A DNA stretch of 64,000 nucleotides, taken from NCBI RefSeq assembly GCF_047345485.1, contig NZ_JBLFEN010000005.1, positions 280,740-344,739 of the forward strand, read 5' to 3'. This document shows, piece after piece, positions 17,582 to 27,257 of this stretch. Position 1 is the stretch's first letter. Each line of letters opens with the position of its first letter. Made by a program: the position numbers and the translations under genes. The notes beneath the pieces were generated by a model that ran no database searches, was not told the DNA's origin, and worked only from the letters and a program-made list of their open reading frames with translations. Source of the DNA: Jejuia sp047345485 (GTDB lineage: Bacteria; Bacteroidota; Bacteroidia; Flavobacteriales; Flavobacteriaceae).

Positions 17582-17616
17582 AAAAAAAGTCTAACAGAAA
17601 TGTTAGACTTTTTTGT
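17582..17616 (+). terminator. Rho-independent terminator after tRNA-Asn
   Basis: Stem GTCTAACA / TGTTAGAC extended by A7/T6 around a GAAA tetraloop. It can also serve the minus-strand-facing side. Confidence 0.85.
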
Positions 17617-17635
17617 TTTTTTACTGTTTTTATAA

Positions 17636-17989
17636 TTATTTATCCAGAGCTAATTTTATGCTTTCAACCGTTTTTTTAGCGTTTCCAATAAAAATAGAAG
17701 TGTCTATAATTACTACAGGCCTTTTTAAAAACGTATAATGTTCTAAGATATAATGTTTAAAATCGCTTTCAGTTAGGTCTTGCTCTTTTAAATTTAATTT
17801 TTTATAGAGTTGCGAGCGTTTGCTAAAAAGCGCTTCATAGCTTCCAGAGAGCGCTTGCATATGATCTAATTGATCTACAGTTATCACATTACTCTTAATA
17901 TCCTGTAATTCAAAATCTGATGGTAAATTAAGTTCCTTTAAAATGCGTCTACATGTATCGCAAGTCTTTAAATAATATACTTTTTTCAT
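17636..17989 (-). CDS. ArsC/Spx-family thioredoxin-fold protein
   Basis: About 117 residues from the ATG at 17989 (MKKVYYLKTCDTCRRILKEL). The ArsC-family CxxC is in TCDTC and the conserved KRPVVIID segment follows near residue 85. Members include arsenate reductases and the regulator Spx; the flavobacterial branch is usually annotated as an arsenate-reductase-like glutaredoxin. No ars genes are adjacent, so a role in arsenate resistance is not supported by context. Confidence 0.85.
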   Translation of the reverse strand: MKKVYYLKTCDTCRRILKELNLPSDFELQDIKSNVITVDQLDHMQALSGSYEALFSKRSQLYKKLNLKEQDLTESDFKHYILEHYTFLKRPVVIIDTSIFIGNAKKTVESIKLALDK

Positions 17990-18046
17990 GGTTTTATCTA
18001 TTTCAAAAAACAAATTAAAACTATATTTATCAAAAATTTAAATAAT

Positions 18047-18511
18047 ATGGATTTTACATTTCAGGTTCTACATAATACTAGAGGTATTTTTAAAGAAATA
18101 CTAGAGGAAAACACATTAGAAGATTTAAATAAAATCCCCGAGGGATTCAATAATAATATTATTTGGAATATTGCTCATATTGTAGTTACCCAACAACTTT
18201 TGGGGTATAAACTATCTGGTTTATTAACATCGGTATCTGATGAAATGATAGATAAATATAGAAAAGATAGTAAGCCAAACGGTAATGTGTCTCAAGAAGA
18301 AGTAGATGAAATAAACAATTTGTTATTAGCAACACTTGAGCAAACCAAGGAAGACTATTATAATGGTATTTTTAAAACATATACTGCTTATACTGTATCT
18401 ACAACTGGTAACACGCTGACAAATATCGATGAGGCCTTACAATTTATGGCAATACACGAAGGCTTGCATTATGGTTATGTATTAGCACTTTTAAAAGCTA
18501 TCAAAAACTAG
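18047..18511 (+). CDS. DinB-family protein
   Basis: A 154-residue four-helix protein of the DinB/YfiT metal-binding superfamily. The pattern of metal-ligand histidines is visible in NNIIWNIAHIVVTQQLL near residue 45 and in FMAIHEGLHYGYVLALLKA at the C-terminus. Some relatives are thiol-dependent enzymes, but most are uncharacterised. The gene ends 21 bp inside the convergent lipoprotein gene. Confidence 0.85.
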   Translation: MDFTFQVLHNTRGIFKEILEENTLEDLNKIPEGFNNNIIWNIAHIVVTQQLLGYKLSGLLTSVSDEMIDKYRKDSKPNGNVSQEEVDEINNLLLATLEQTKEDYYNGIFKTYTAYTVSTTGNTLTNIDEALQFMAIHEGLHYGYVLALLKAIKN

Positions 18512-19210
18512 ATAATCATTTGCAATTTCAAATGGTATAGTAAATTCTATAATATCTTTGGTATATGGCAGTGTTTCATAGGTATTGTATAATAGGATTA
18601 TACCATCTTCTGAAAACCCAATATTTTCGGGAAGCTTAAAATCACTTGATGCAATAATCGTAGATTCTTCTAAAGTTTCTTTTTCAAAATAAGATTTTGC
18701 AATAGTTTTAAAACCCTTAACATCAGTTAATAATGCTTCTTTTGAGATTTTTTTCCCTGTAATTGCATCAAAGTTTAAAAAATTAATACTGGTATTGCCA
18801 TGAACACCACCAGTATTAATGTATGATGTTAAAACGATACTTATCATCTTAGATGATTTAAAGGTGACTTCGCCATGTATTTGGGCTTCCCAATTTTGTA
18901 TCGCTTTTGGAAACTCTTTGTTAAAAGACTGATATTCTTGATTAAATAGTTCAATTTGGTTAGTAACTGATAACAACTTATCATTGTTTTCGGCTGTTCC
19001 GGAAGTAATTAGTGACGCTATAAAGTTTTCAATTGTAGTATTAATAGTAGCACTAACAGGTGTTTTACCTAGGGCTTTAGGCACAAAAACTTCAACTAAT
19101 GTGTTGTTTTTAGTTGTAATTTCAACTTCAGAAAAAGAGAGTAGCTCTACATCTTTCTTACAAGAAAAAAATAAAAATATTGTAAAAAGTAAAATGAAGT
19201 TTTTGGACAA
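18491..19210 (-). CDS. Lipoprotein with DUF4163/DUF3298-like (RsiV-type) domains
   Basis: A cell-envelope lipoprotein of about 239 residues. I favour the TTG at 19210, giving MSKNFILLFTIFLFFSCKKD, a compact signal peptide with lipobox FFSC. An ATG at 19273 would place the lipobox unusually late and overlap the upstream gene. The mature part has a PVSATINTTIENFIA start and a C-terminal SFTIPFEIANDYL-like strand region typical of DUF4163 plus DUF3298 proteins, which include lysozyme-binding RsiV. Co-transcribed with the upstream barrel gene. Confidence 0.75.
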   Translation of the reverse strand: MSKNFILLFTIFLFFSCKKDVELLSFSEVEITTKNNTLVEVFVPKALGKTPVSATINTTIENFIASLITSGTAENNDKLLSVTNQIELFNQEYQSFNKEFPKAIQNWEAQIHGEVTFKSSKMISIVLTSYINTGGVHGNTSINFLNFDAITGKKISKEALLTDVKGFKTIAKSYFEKETLEESTIIASSDFKLPENIGFSEDGIILLYNTYETLPYTKDIIEFTIPFEIANDYLVFDSF

Positions 19211-19227
19211 CTTAGTTAGGCGTATTG

Positions 19228-20028
19228 TTAGTTTAAATAATAAATATAACCAACATTTAACCATAGTAGCCAATCATTATTTTTATTGTAAATTAAATCG
19301 TGGTTTAAACCATCAACCCAATCATCAAAATAGTATTGCCATCTTAAGTCTAGCATAACGTCAGATAGTTTACCAACTTTATATCTAAAACCAACGCTTG
19401 CTACTGTAGACCAAGTACTTCCAGGTGCAGCATCAACCGATCCGGGAGCCCAAATGGTATAAAAGTTATTAGGATCTCCAACATTACCAACATCGTTAGT
19501 GCCATCATTAAATGTAGTTTGTACTTCAGGACTATAAGAGGTGTAATGCACACCTAAGCTCACAAAAGGCGCTAAACGGTATCCATAAGATTGAAAAGAA
19601 CGAATACTAAACGGAAAAAATTCTAGTTGCGTACCAATATCTAAGTTTGTAGCAAAACCAGTATGTCCTCTTAATCTATCGGCGTTTGCGCTAGTTCTAT
19701 CTGGTTGTACCCATCTGCCTAAATGCTCTAGTTTAGTTTTATTCCAAGAAATTTCATTTCTTAATTTAAAATGGTCGTTAAAATAGGTGTCTGTGGTGTA
19801 GCAATTACAATCGGCTCTGTATGAAAAATTGATATAATGAACCAAACCGATACCAAAACCAGAATTACCAAAATTAGTTCTTTCATCTTGACGACTACCA
19901 AAATCTGATCTAAACTGAACTGGTCCAGTTATTATTCCCACTTCATGAGAAAATCCTAGCTGCGCATTAGACGTTTGGCAAATTGCAAACATAATGAGAG
20001 AAAAAGCTAAACGTTTAAAGTTGAGCAT
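19228..20028 (-). CDS. Outer-membrane beta-barrel-like protein near gdhA (THC0290_0291-like)
   Basis: A 266-residue protein with a Sec signal peptide (cleavage after SNAQ, about residue 22) and alternating hydrophobic strands ending in an aromatic-rich terminus (NVGYIYYLN), as in outer-membrane barrels. Segments such as GFSHEVGIITGPVQFRSDFG and FGIGLVHYINFSY match a flavobacterial family often found beside glutamate dehydrogenase. The function is unknown. It is divergent from gdhA and 17 bp before the lipoprotein gene. Confidence 0.72.
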   Translation of the reverse strand: MLNFKRLAFSLIMFAICQTSNAQLGFSHEVGIITGPVQFRSDFGSRQDERTNFGNSGFGIGLVHYINFSYRADCNCYTTDTYFNDHFKLRNEISWNKTKLEHLGRWVQPDRTSANADRLRGHTGFATNLDIGTQLEFFPFSIRSFQSYGYRLAPFVSLGVHYTSYSPEVQTTFNDGTNDVGNVGDPNNFYTIWAPGSVDAAPGSTWSTVASVGFRYKVGKLSDVMLDLRWQYYFDDWVDGLNHDLIYNKNNDWLLWLNVGYIYYLN

Positions 20029-20221
20029 AATATGTTGTTTAGTTTCGAGGCATTAAGTCAGCAAATATATAAAAACTCGACGAAATACCAAATTTTTAAG
20101 ACAAAACGCACTCCACTTTTGTTATAAATAGCGAAATATTATAAAAAAGATATTTTAAAGATAACGTATCTTTACGATTCTAAATTGTAATTTCAGTAAA
20201 AATATAAATATTTGTTAATTC

Positions 20222-21565
20222 ATGAAAGAAGTAATTACAGAGTTTTTGGATATGGTAAAAGAGCGTAACGCTCACGAACCAGAATTTTTACAAGCGGTTG
20301 AAGAAGTAGCAGAAACCGTAATTCCATATATAGTTAAAAATGATATTTATTATGGTAAAAATGTTTTACTTAGAATGGTTGAGCCAGAACGATTAATCTC
20401 ATTTAGAGTATGTTGGGTAGATGATAATGGCGAAATTCAAGTTAATAGAGGGTACAGAATTCAAATGAATTCTGCCATTGGTCCTTATAAAGGCGGTTTA
20501 CGTTTTCATCCAACGGTAAACGCTAGTATTTTAAAGTTTTTGGCTTTTGAGCAGGTATTTAAAAATAGCTTAACAACATTACCAATGGGCGGTGGTAAAG
20601 GAGGAAGTGATTTTAACCCAAAAGATAAAAGTGATAATGAAATTATGAGATTTTGTCACGCTTTTATGGGCGAATTATTTAGACACATTGGTCCAAATAC
20701 TGATATACCCGCTGGAGACATTGGTGTAGGCCAGCGTGAAATAGGGTTTCTTTTTGGAATGTATAGAAAGTTAAGAAATGAGTTTACGGGTGTTTTAACA
20801 GGTAAAGGCATGACATGGGGTGGCTCTTTAATTAGACCAGAAGCTACTGGCTATGGCACAGTATATTTTGCAGAAAATATGCTAAAAACTAAAGATGATA
20901 GTTTTGATGGTAAAACAGTTGTAATATCTGGTTCTGGTAATGTGGCTCAATATGCTGCTGAAAAATCAATTCAACTTGGTGCTAAAGTACTTACGCTTTC
21001 AGATTCTTCTGGATATATTTACGATGCAGATGGTATAGATGCTGATAAGTTGGAGTTTGTTATGCATTTAAAAAATGAAAAAAGAGGTAGAATAAGTGAA
21101 TATGTTGATGAATATCCAGACGCTAAATATTTTGAAGGTAAAACGCCATGGAATGAGAAATGCGATATAGCGTTGCCTTGTGCCACACAAAATGAGTTAG
21201 ATGGCGATAATGCTAAAGCATTATTAAAAAATGGCTGTATGTGCGTGAGTGAAGGTGCTAATATGCCATCTACTAAAGAAGCTATTGCAGAATTTCATAA
21301 GGCTAAAATTTTATTTGCTCCCGGAAAAGCTTCAAACGCTGGCGGTGTTGCAACTTCTGGTTTAGAAATGACTCAAAACTCATTACGTTACAAATGGACA
21401 AGAGAAGAGGTAGATAAAAAATTAAAAGAAATTATGGGCGATATACACAAATCATGTACAGAGTATGGTACCGATGAAGATGGTTATATAGATTACGTTA
21501 AAGGCGCAAATATTGCAGGCTTTGTTAAAGTAGCAGACGCAATGTTAGCACAAGGTGTTGTTTAA
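20222..21565 (+). CDS. gdhA: NADP-type glutamate dehydrogenase
   Basis: A 447-residue cytosolic enzyme that makes glutamate from 2-oxoglutarate and ammonia. Seen: GPYKGGLRFHP (catalytic and substrate Lys region), LTTLPMGGGKGGSDFNPK, PAGDIGVGQREIGFL, TGKGMTWGGSLIRPEATGYG, and the Rossmann motif VVISGSGNVAQYAAEK. The length and motifs suit the hexameric biosynthetic class. A near-consensus TATCTTTA box lies at 20167-20174, and a terminator follows. Confidence 0.96.
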   Translation: MKEVITEFLDMVKERNAHEPEFLQAVEEVAETVIPYIVKNDIYYGKNVLLRMVEPERLISFRVCWVDDNGEIQVNRGYRIQMNSAIGPYKGGLRFHPTVNASILKFLAFEQVFKNSLTTLPMGGGKGGSDFNPKDKSDNEIMRFCHAFMGELFRHIGPNTDIPAGDIGVGQREIGFLFGMYRKLRNEFTGVLTGKGMTWGGSLIRPEATGYGTVYFAENMLKTKDDSFDGKTVVISGSGNVAQYAAEKSIQLGAKVLTLSDSSGYIYDADGIDADKLEFVMHLKNEKRGRISEYVDEYPDAKYFEGKTPWNEKCDIALPCATQNELDGDNAKALLKNGCMCVSEGANMPSTKEAIAEFHKAKILFAPGKASNAGGVATSGLEMTQNSLRYKWTREEVDKKLKEIMGDIHKSCTEYGTDEDGYIDYVKGANIAGFVKVADAMLAQGVV

Positions 21566-21587
21566 TCACATAAAAAACTAAGAGAAG

Positions 21588-21614
21588 AGCTTCCTATTTT
21601 AGGAAGCTTTTTTT
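21588..21614 (+). terminator. Terminator after gdhA
   Basis: AGCTTCCT - ATTTT - AGGAAGCT followed by a run of T. Confidence 0.85.
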
Positions 21615-21683
21615 GTTTTAAGTATATTATTTTAAATTATAACTCGTTACTTATAAATATATTTGAAAGCAGAAAAAGAAGCC

Positions 21684-24023
21684 ATGTTAAAAAAGAGTTT
21701 TGTTTTATTATTTTTTTTAGTACCAATAGTTCAATATGCTCAAGACTTTTCAGCACTTTGGGAAGGGCATTTTTCGTATTTTAATGTTGTTGATATTGTT
21801 AAGAGTAACTCAAAAATTTATGCAGCTGCCGAAAACGCTGTTTTTACTTATGACATAGATACTCAGGAAATAGATAAAATTGATACAATTAATGGTTTAT
21901 CAGGTAATACTATTTCTACAATATACTATAGTGATACTTTTGAGCTATTGCTGATAGGTTATGAAAACGGACTTATAGAAATTGTATTAGAAAATGATAG
22001 TAATGTATTAACTGTTATTGATATTATAGATAAGGTTACGATACCTGCCACAAGTAAAAAAATTAATCATTTTAATGTTTTAGATAATATTGCTTATATC
22101 GCTACAGATTTTGGAATATCAGTTTTTGATCTTGAACGACTTGAATTTGGAGACACTTTTTTTATTGGAGATCAAGGCAGCCAATTGCGAGTAAATCAAA
22201 CAACTATATTTAATAATTTTATTTATGCCGCTTGTAGAAATGTAGGTATTCGAAGGGCCTCGTTGGATAGTTCAAACTTAATAGATTTTAGAAACTGGGA
22301 AAGTATAACTACTGGCGATTTTATAGGTATTGAGGGGTTAACAGATAAATTATATGCTACAGCCAGTAACCGCAATATTTTTCAAGTTAATGACTCTAAT
22401 TTAACTTTTCTTTTTAGATATAATAGACTACCGTTAGAAATAAGAGGTGAAGATGATAAACTAATCGTAACTACTGATACTAATATTTTTGTATATGACG
22501 AAGATTTTAATGTATTAGCTCAAGTCGATGTTAATAACGCTTTTGATACCAGATATACCTCTGCACTAGCAATTGATGACGCCATTTATATTGGTACAAG
22601 AGATTTTGGAATTTTAGAAACTTCAATATCTAATGTTAATACTTTTAAAGAAATACATCCAGATGGCCCATTATTAAACAAACCGTTTTCTTTAAATGCA
22701 TCTTTTAATAAATTATGGGTTACTTATGGCGAGTATACATTATTCCTTAACCCTTTTCCATTAAATAATCGGGGTTTTAGTAAGTTTGAAAATGGCACTT
22801 GGAGTAATACACCATATTCCGTAGATTTTGATGCTAAATGCCTTAACAGTATTGCTGTTAACCCATTTAACGTCAATCAAGTTTTTATGAGTTCTTTTTT
22901 TAGTGGGTTATTAGAGTTGGAAGATGGTGTGCCTACTACACTATATAATACCACCAATAGTGGTTTAGAATCTTTAGTAACTTCAGATCCAAATTATATA
23001 GATATAAGGGTAGGCCCATCTGTATTTGATGAAGATGGTTTATTGTGGACAGCAACTAGTAGAATTAATAGGCCATTAAAATCTTTTAACGTATCTAACG
23101 GTACATGGCGGTCTTTTGATTTTGAAGAGATAATAGCAGCAGATGCAGATAACGCCGGTTTTAGAGACATGGTAATAGGGAGAGACGGAACAAAATGGCT
23201 AGCCAGTGCAGCTTTTGGGCTTATTGGCTTTAATAACGAGGGCGGTACACAAAGGATTAAAAATATAAGTGCTGAAGACCAAAATATGCCATCTATATTT
23301 GCTACAGCATTAGCTTTAGATAATAATAATCAATTGTGGATTGGCACTTTTAGAGGGTTAAGAGTACTATTTAACACCTCTGGTTTTTTTGATGAAGATA
23401 AGCCTAGAGTAGAAGAAATAATTATTTCAGAAGATGGTGTTGCAAAAGAACTGCTTTTTCAACAATTTATCTCTAAAATACTTGTTGATGGTGCTAATAA
23501 TAAATGGATAGGAACAACTGGCTCAGGTTTGTTTTATTTTTCTTCTGATGGACAACAAACTATTTTTCACTTTACTACAGAGAATTCTCCATTACCATCT
23601 GATAATATTTCAGATTTATCTTTAGACGAATCAAACGGCACATTATTTATAGCTACTGAAAAAGGATTAGTATCCTTTAAAACAGGCAGCTCATCTGTTT
23701 CAGAAGATTTTACAAGTGCCTATGCTTACCCTAATCCGGTAAGACCAGGTTTTGATATTGTTGAGAAAAAAGTAAAAATAGATGGTCTCCCCAATAATGT
23801 TAATATCAAAATTACTGATATTGAAGGGAATTTGGTTGCCGAAGCACAATCTAGAACTAACCAAAGGTTTCAAGGATTTAATTTAGAAATAGACGGTGGT
23901 ACTGCCTTTTGGAATGGTAAAAATTTAGCCAACAACATAGTAGCATCTGGAGTATATCTCGTGATGCTTTCTGATTTAGATAGCTTTGAAACTAAAGTTA
24001 TTAAACTAATGATAGTAAGGTAA
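21684..24023 (+). CDS. porZ: PorZ-like beta-propeller protein of the type IX secretion system
   Basis: A 779-residue secreted protein: Sec signal peptide (cleaved after QYAQ), then two-component-regulator-type beta-propeller blades (for example DEDGLLWTATSR, RDGTKWLASAAFGLIGF, DNNNQLWIGTFRGL, GANNKWIGTTGSGLFYF), and a C-terminal sorting-like domain beginning AYPNPVRPGF and ending VYLVMLSDLDSFETKVIKLMIVR. This order matches PorZ, a surface component of the T9SS attachment complex that helps deliver A-LPS. The start is the ATG at 21684, not the upstream TTG. Overlaps recO by 1 bp, the usual flavobacterial order. Confidence 0.82.
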   Translation: MLKKSFVLLFFLVPIVQYAQDFSALWEGHFSYFNVVDIVKSNSKIYAAAENAVFTYDIDTQEIDKIDTINGLSGNTISTIYYSDTFELLLIGYENGLIEIVLENDSNVLTVIDIIDKVTIPATSKKINHFNVLDNIAYIATDFGISVFDLERLEFGDTFFIGDQGSQLRVNQTTIFNNFIYAACRNVGIRRASLDSSNLIDFRNWESITTGDFIGIEGLTDKLYATASNRNIFQVNDSNLTFLFRYNRLPLEIRGEDDKLIVTTDTNIFVYDEDFNVLAQVDVNNAFDTRYTSALAIDDAIYIGTRDFGILETSISNVNTFKEIHPDGPLLNKPFSLNASFNKLWVTYGEYTLFLNPFPLNNRGFSKFENGTWSNTPYSVDFDAKCLNSIAVNPFNVNQVFMSSFFSGLLELEDGVPTTLYNTTNSGLESLVTSDPNYIDIRVGPSVFDEDGLLWTATSRINRPLKSFNVSNGTWRSFDFEEIIAADADNAGFRDMVIGRDGTKWLASAAFGLIGFNNEGGTQRIKNISAEDQNMPSIFATALALDNNNQLWIGTFRGLRVLFNTSGFFDEDKPRVEEIIISEDGVAKELLFQQFISKILVDGANNKWIGTTGSGLFYFSSDGQQTIFHFTTENSPLPSDNISDLSLDESNGTLFIATEKGLVSFKTGSSSVSEDFTSAYAYPNPVRPGFDIVEKKVKIDGLPNNVNIKITDIEGNLVAEAQSRTNQRFQGFNLEIDGGTAFWNGKNLANNIVASGVYLVMLSDLDSFETKVIKLMIVR

Positions 24024-24742
24024 TGTTAAGCACTACAAATGCCATTGTACTATCAAAGTTAAAATATAGAGATAATGATTTAATCGTAAAATGTTATACG
24101 CAAGAACATGGTGTTATAAGCTTTTTAGTTCGTGGTGTTTTTAAATCTAAAAAATCGGGTATTAAAGCAGCATATTTTCAGTTGCTATCGCAAGTTCAAG
24201 TCGTTTTTAATTATACAAAAGCTCGATCTTTATACCATTTAAAAGAGGTAAAAACCAATGTTGTTTACACAAGTTTACATTCTCATATTTTTAAAAGTGC
24301 TGTTGTAATGTTCCTTTCCGAAATACTAGCTACCACATTACAAGAAGAAGAAAAAAACGAAGCGCTGTATAGTTATTTAGAAACCTCGTTATTGTTTTTT
24401 GATACAGACAATGAATATGCTAATTTTCATTTGTTATTTTTATTAAAACTCACCAAGTATTTGGGGTTTTATCCAGATATTACTTCTATAAACCAAGCCT
24501 TTTTTAATCTAGAGGATGGTAGTTTTCAAATGCAAGATTTGGGAAGATACAGTGTCTCAGGTGAAAATTTAGTGCTTTTAAAACAGCTTTTAGGTATAAA
24601 ATTTGATGTATTATCTACACTAAAAATAAATGCACAAAAAAGACAATCATTTTTAAATATGATTTTGCTTTATTTTGAACTACATTTGGGTAGCTTTAGA
24701 AGCCCAAAATCATTACAAATATTTAACCAAGTTTTTAATTAA
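24023..24742 (+). CDS. recO: DNA repair protein RecO
   Basis: A 239-residue recombination mediator that, with RecR and RecF, helps RecA load on SSB-coated DNA. The N-terminal OB fold starts TNAIVLSKLKYRDNDLIVKCYTQEHG with the family pattern LVRGVFKSKKSG. The C-terminal half is helical; the zinc-cysteine cluster found in some RecO proteins is missing, as usual in Bacteroidota. Coupled to porZ by a 1-bp overlap and followed 2 bp later by a TonB receptor gene. Confidence 0.92.
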   Translation: MLSTTNAIVLSKLKYRDNDLIVKCYTQEHGVISFLVRGVFKSKKSGIKAAYFQLLSQVQVVFNYTKARSLYHLKEVKTNVVYTSLHSHIFKSAVVMFLSEILATTLQEEEKNEALYSYLETSLLFFDTDNEYANFHLLFLLKLTKYLGFYPDITSINQAFFNLEDGSFQMQDLGRYSVSGENLVLLKQLLGIKFDVLSTLKINAQKRQSFLNMILLYFELHLGSFRSPKSLQIFNQVFN

Positions 24743-24744
24743 AA

Positions 24745-27156
24745 ATGAAACGCAACTATATGCTTTTATTGTTTTTACTACTATTAAAAGTAGTAGAAGC
24801 ACAAAATATAAAAGTAGTAAATACAATAACTGAAGAGCCTATTTTTGGTGTTGCAATTTTTGATGTAAAAAAAACTAAAAGCGTAGTTACAAATTTTAAT
24901 GGTATTGCCAATTTAAAAAAGTTTTCGTTAACAGATACGCTCTACTTTCAGCACCTATCTCATATTACCAAATCCTTAACAAAAGCTGATATTTTAAAAA
25001 CTAAAATTGTGCGTTTAGACGCCAATACACAAGGGTTGAATGAAATTGTAATTTCGGCCTCAAAGTTTGAGCAACACAAACACGATATTCCTCAAAAAAT
25101 TGTAAATAGTAATGCTGAAATTATAGCATTTACAAATCCCCAAACCAGTGCAGATGCATTACAAAATACAGGATCAGTATTTGTTCAAAAAAGTCAATTA
25201 GGAGGCGGAAGCCCTTTAATTAGAGGTTTTTCAACTAATCGCTTATTAATTACTGTTGATGGTGTACGTATGAATAACGCTATATTTAGAGGTGGTAATG
25301 TACATAATGTTATAGCTGTAGACCCATTGTCAATACAAAGTACAGAAATCACATTAGGGTCAGGTTCTGTTATCTATGGTAGTGATGCTATTGGTGGCGT
25401 TATGAGTTTTTACACTAAAACACCTAAATTATCATATGCTGACACCTTAATGGTTAAAGCAAATACTTTGGTACGATACGCATCGGCCAGTAATGAAAAA
25501 ACAGGGCATATAAATTTAAATTTAGGCTATAAAAAATGGGGGTTTCTAACTAGTGCTACCTTTACAGATTTTAATGATTTAAAAATGGGTGCTCATGGAC
25601 CAGATGATTATTTAAGGCCGGAGTTTATTATTTCAAACAATGGAAATGACGCTATAGTTGCCAACCCTAACCCTAGAGTTCAAAGATTTTCTGGTTACAA
25701 TCAGTTAAACCTAACTCAAAAAATAAGATATAAACCTTATAAAGATTTGAGTTTTGATTTAGGATTGCATTACTCAAAATCTTCTGATATTCCAAGATAC
25801 GACAGGCTAATTCGTAATCGTGGTGACGATTTACGTTCTGCTGAATGGAATTACGGCCCACAAAAATGGTTTATGTCTAACTTTCAAATTACAAAGCTTA
25901 GTAGTGCTTCAAATTTATACGATAAAATTAAAGCTACGTTAGCGTATCAAAATTTTCAAGAAAGTAGAATAGATCGGGATTTTCAATCTGTAGATAGAAG
26001 AATTAGAGAAGAAGCCGTAGATGCATATTCGTTTAATTTAGATTTTGAAAAAAGGCTGAGCGAAAAAACAAAATTGTTTTATGGTACAGAATACGTATTT
26101 AATAAAGTGTCATCTGTAGGACAAACCGAAAACATTGCCACTAGAAGTACTTCTAGAGCGGTAACAAGATATCCAAACGGTGCTACTTGGGCTTCTGCGG
26201 CTCTTTATACAAGCTTAAAATACAAGCCAAATACAAAGTTTGTATTTCAATCTGGTTTGCGATATAATAATGTTACATCTAAAGCTGATTTTACAGAAAA
26301 CAATACATTTTTAAACCTACCATTTCAAAGCTCAAAAAATAATGCAGGAGCACTTACTGGTACTGCTGGATTAACTTGGTTTCCAAACAAAACGATACAA
26401 TGGAAATTAAATGCAGCTTCAGCATTTAGAGCTCCAAATATAGATGATATAGGTAAGGTATTTGATTCTGAACCAGGCTCAGTAGTTGTGCCAAACCAAG
26501 CTTTACGTCCAGAGTATGCTTATGGTGGCGAAGTAGGTGTGAAACTTGATTTTAATAAGAAGTTTATATTAGATTTGAGCACGTATTACACGTATTTAGA
26601 TAACGCACTAGTACGAAGAGATTTTAATTTGAATGGCGACACTGAAATACTATATGATGGTGAGTTGAGCAATGTACAAGCGATACAAAACGCATCAAAA
26701 GCATGGATTTATGGGTTTGAAGTGGGATTGAAACTACAACTTGCTAAACATCTAGAGCTTACCTCTCAGTATAGCGTAATTGATGGTACAGAAGAAAATG
26801 ATAATATAGAAGTGCCTATACGCCATGTAGCACCAAATTTTGGAAGTACTCATTTGGTGTATAATTTTAAAAAATTTGTAGTTGATGCTTTTGCTATGTA
26901 TAATGCTGAGTTATCTTATAACGAATTAGCACCTTCAGAAAAAGTTAAAGATTATATTTATGCTTCTGATGAAAATGGTAATCCGTTTTCACCTTCATGG
27001 TATACTTTAAACCTAAGAACACAATATAACATAAATACATCTACAACTATTACCGCAGCTTTAGAAAACATTACAAACCAGCGTTACAGGCCATATTCCT
27101 CAGGTATTTCTGCACCAGGAAGTAATCTTATTTTAGCTTTAAAATACAGGTTATAG
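24745..27156 (+). CDS. TonB-dependent outer-membrane receptor
   Basis: An 803-residue receptor with a signal peptide (about 1-19, LLKVVEAQ), a short carboxypeptidase-regulatory-like N-terminal domain (IKVVNTITEEPIFGVAIFD to about 95), a plug (NPQTSADALQNTGSVFVQKSQLGGGSPLIRGF and LITVDGVRMNNAIFRGGN), and a 22-strand-type barrel ending PGSNLILALKYRL. The barrel segment SAFRAPNIDDIGKVFD resembles heme, hemoglobin or siderophore receptors. The ligand cannot be set from sequence, but an iron/heme role would fit the nearby heme genes. Third gene after porZ-recO. Confidence 0.93.
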   Translation: MKRNYMLLLFLLLLKVVEAQNIKVVNTITEEPIFGVAIFDVKKTKSVVTNFNGIANLKKFSLTDTLYFQHLSHITKSLTKADILKTKIVRLDANTQGLNEIVISASKFEQHKHDIPQKIVNSNAEIIAFTNPQTSADALQNTGSVFVQKSQLGGGSPLIRGFSTNRLLITVDGVRMNNAIFRGGNVHNVIAVDPLSIQSTEITLGSGSVIYGSDAIGGVMSFYTKTPKLSYADTLMVKANTLVRYASASNEKTGHINLNLGYKKWGFLTSATFTDFNDLKMGAHGPDDYLRPEFIISNNGNDAIVANPNPRVQRFSGYNQLNLTQKIRYKPYKDLSFDLGLHYSKSSDIPRYDRLIRNRGDDLRSAEWNYGPQKWFMSNFQITKLSSASNLYDKIKATLAYQNFQESRIDRDFQSVDRRIREEAVDAYSFNLDFEKRLSEKTKLFYGTEYVFNKVSSVGQTENIATRSTSRAVTRYPNGATWASAALYTSLKYKPNTKFVFQSGLRYNNVTSKADFTENNTFLNLPFQSSKNNAGALTGTAGLTWFPNKTIQWKLNAASAFRAPNIDDIGKVFDSEPGSVVVPNQALRPEYAYGGEVGVKLDFNKKFILDLSTYYTYLDNALVRRDFNLNGDTEILYDGELSNVQAIQNASKAWIYGFEVGLKLQLAKHLELTSQYSVIDGTEENDNIEVPIRHVAPNFGSTHLVYNFKKFVVDAFAMYNAELSYNELAPSEKVKDYIYASDENGNPFSPSWYTLNLRTQYNINTSTTITAALENITNQRYRPYSSGISAPGSNLILALKYRL

Positions 27157-27204
27157 TTGTTTTATACATTCAAGTTAAATTTGGATTAAATGTATAAAAA
27201 CAAA

Positions 27205-27232
27205 ACACGCTGCTCCATTGGGAATAGCGTGT
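27205..27232. terminator. Hairpin between the TonB receptor and the T9SS cargo gene
   Basis: ACACGCT and AGCGTGT form the stem with an imperfect inner extension. It lies in the 101-bp gap between convergent genes and may end both transcripts. Confidence 0.5.
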
Positions 27233-27257
27233 AAAATATTGAATTTTAATTATAGTC

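Noticed and set aside
21663..21683. TTG start seven codons upstream of porZ ATG
   Set aside because: Adds charged residues before a normal signal peptide; the ATG at 21684 fits better.
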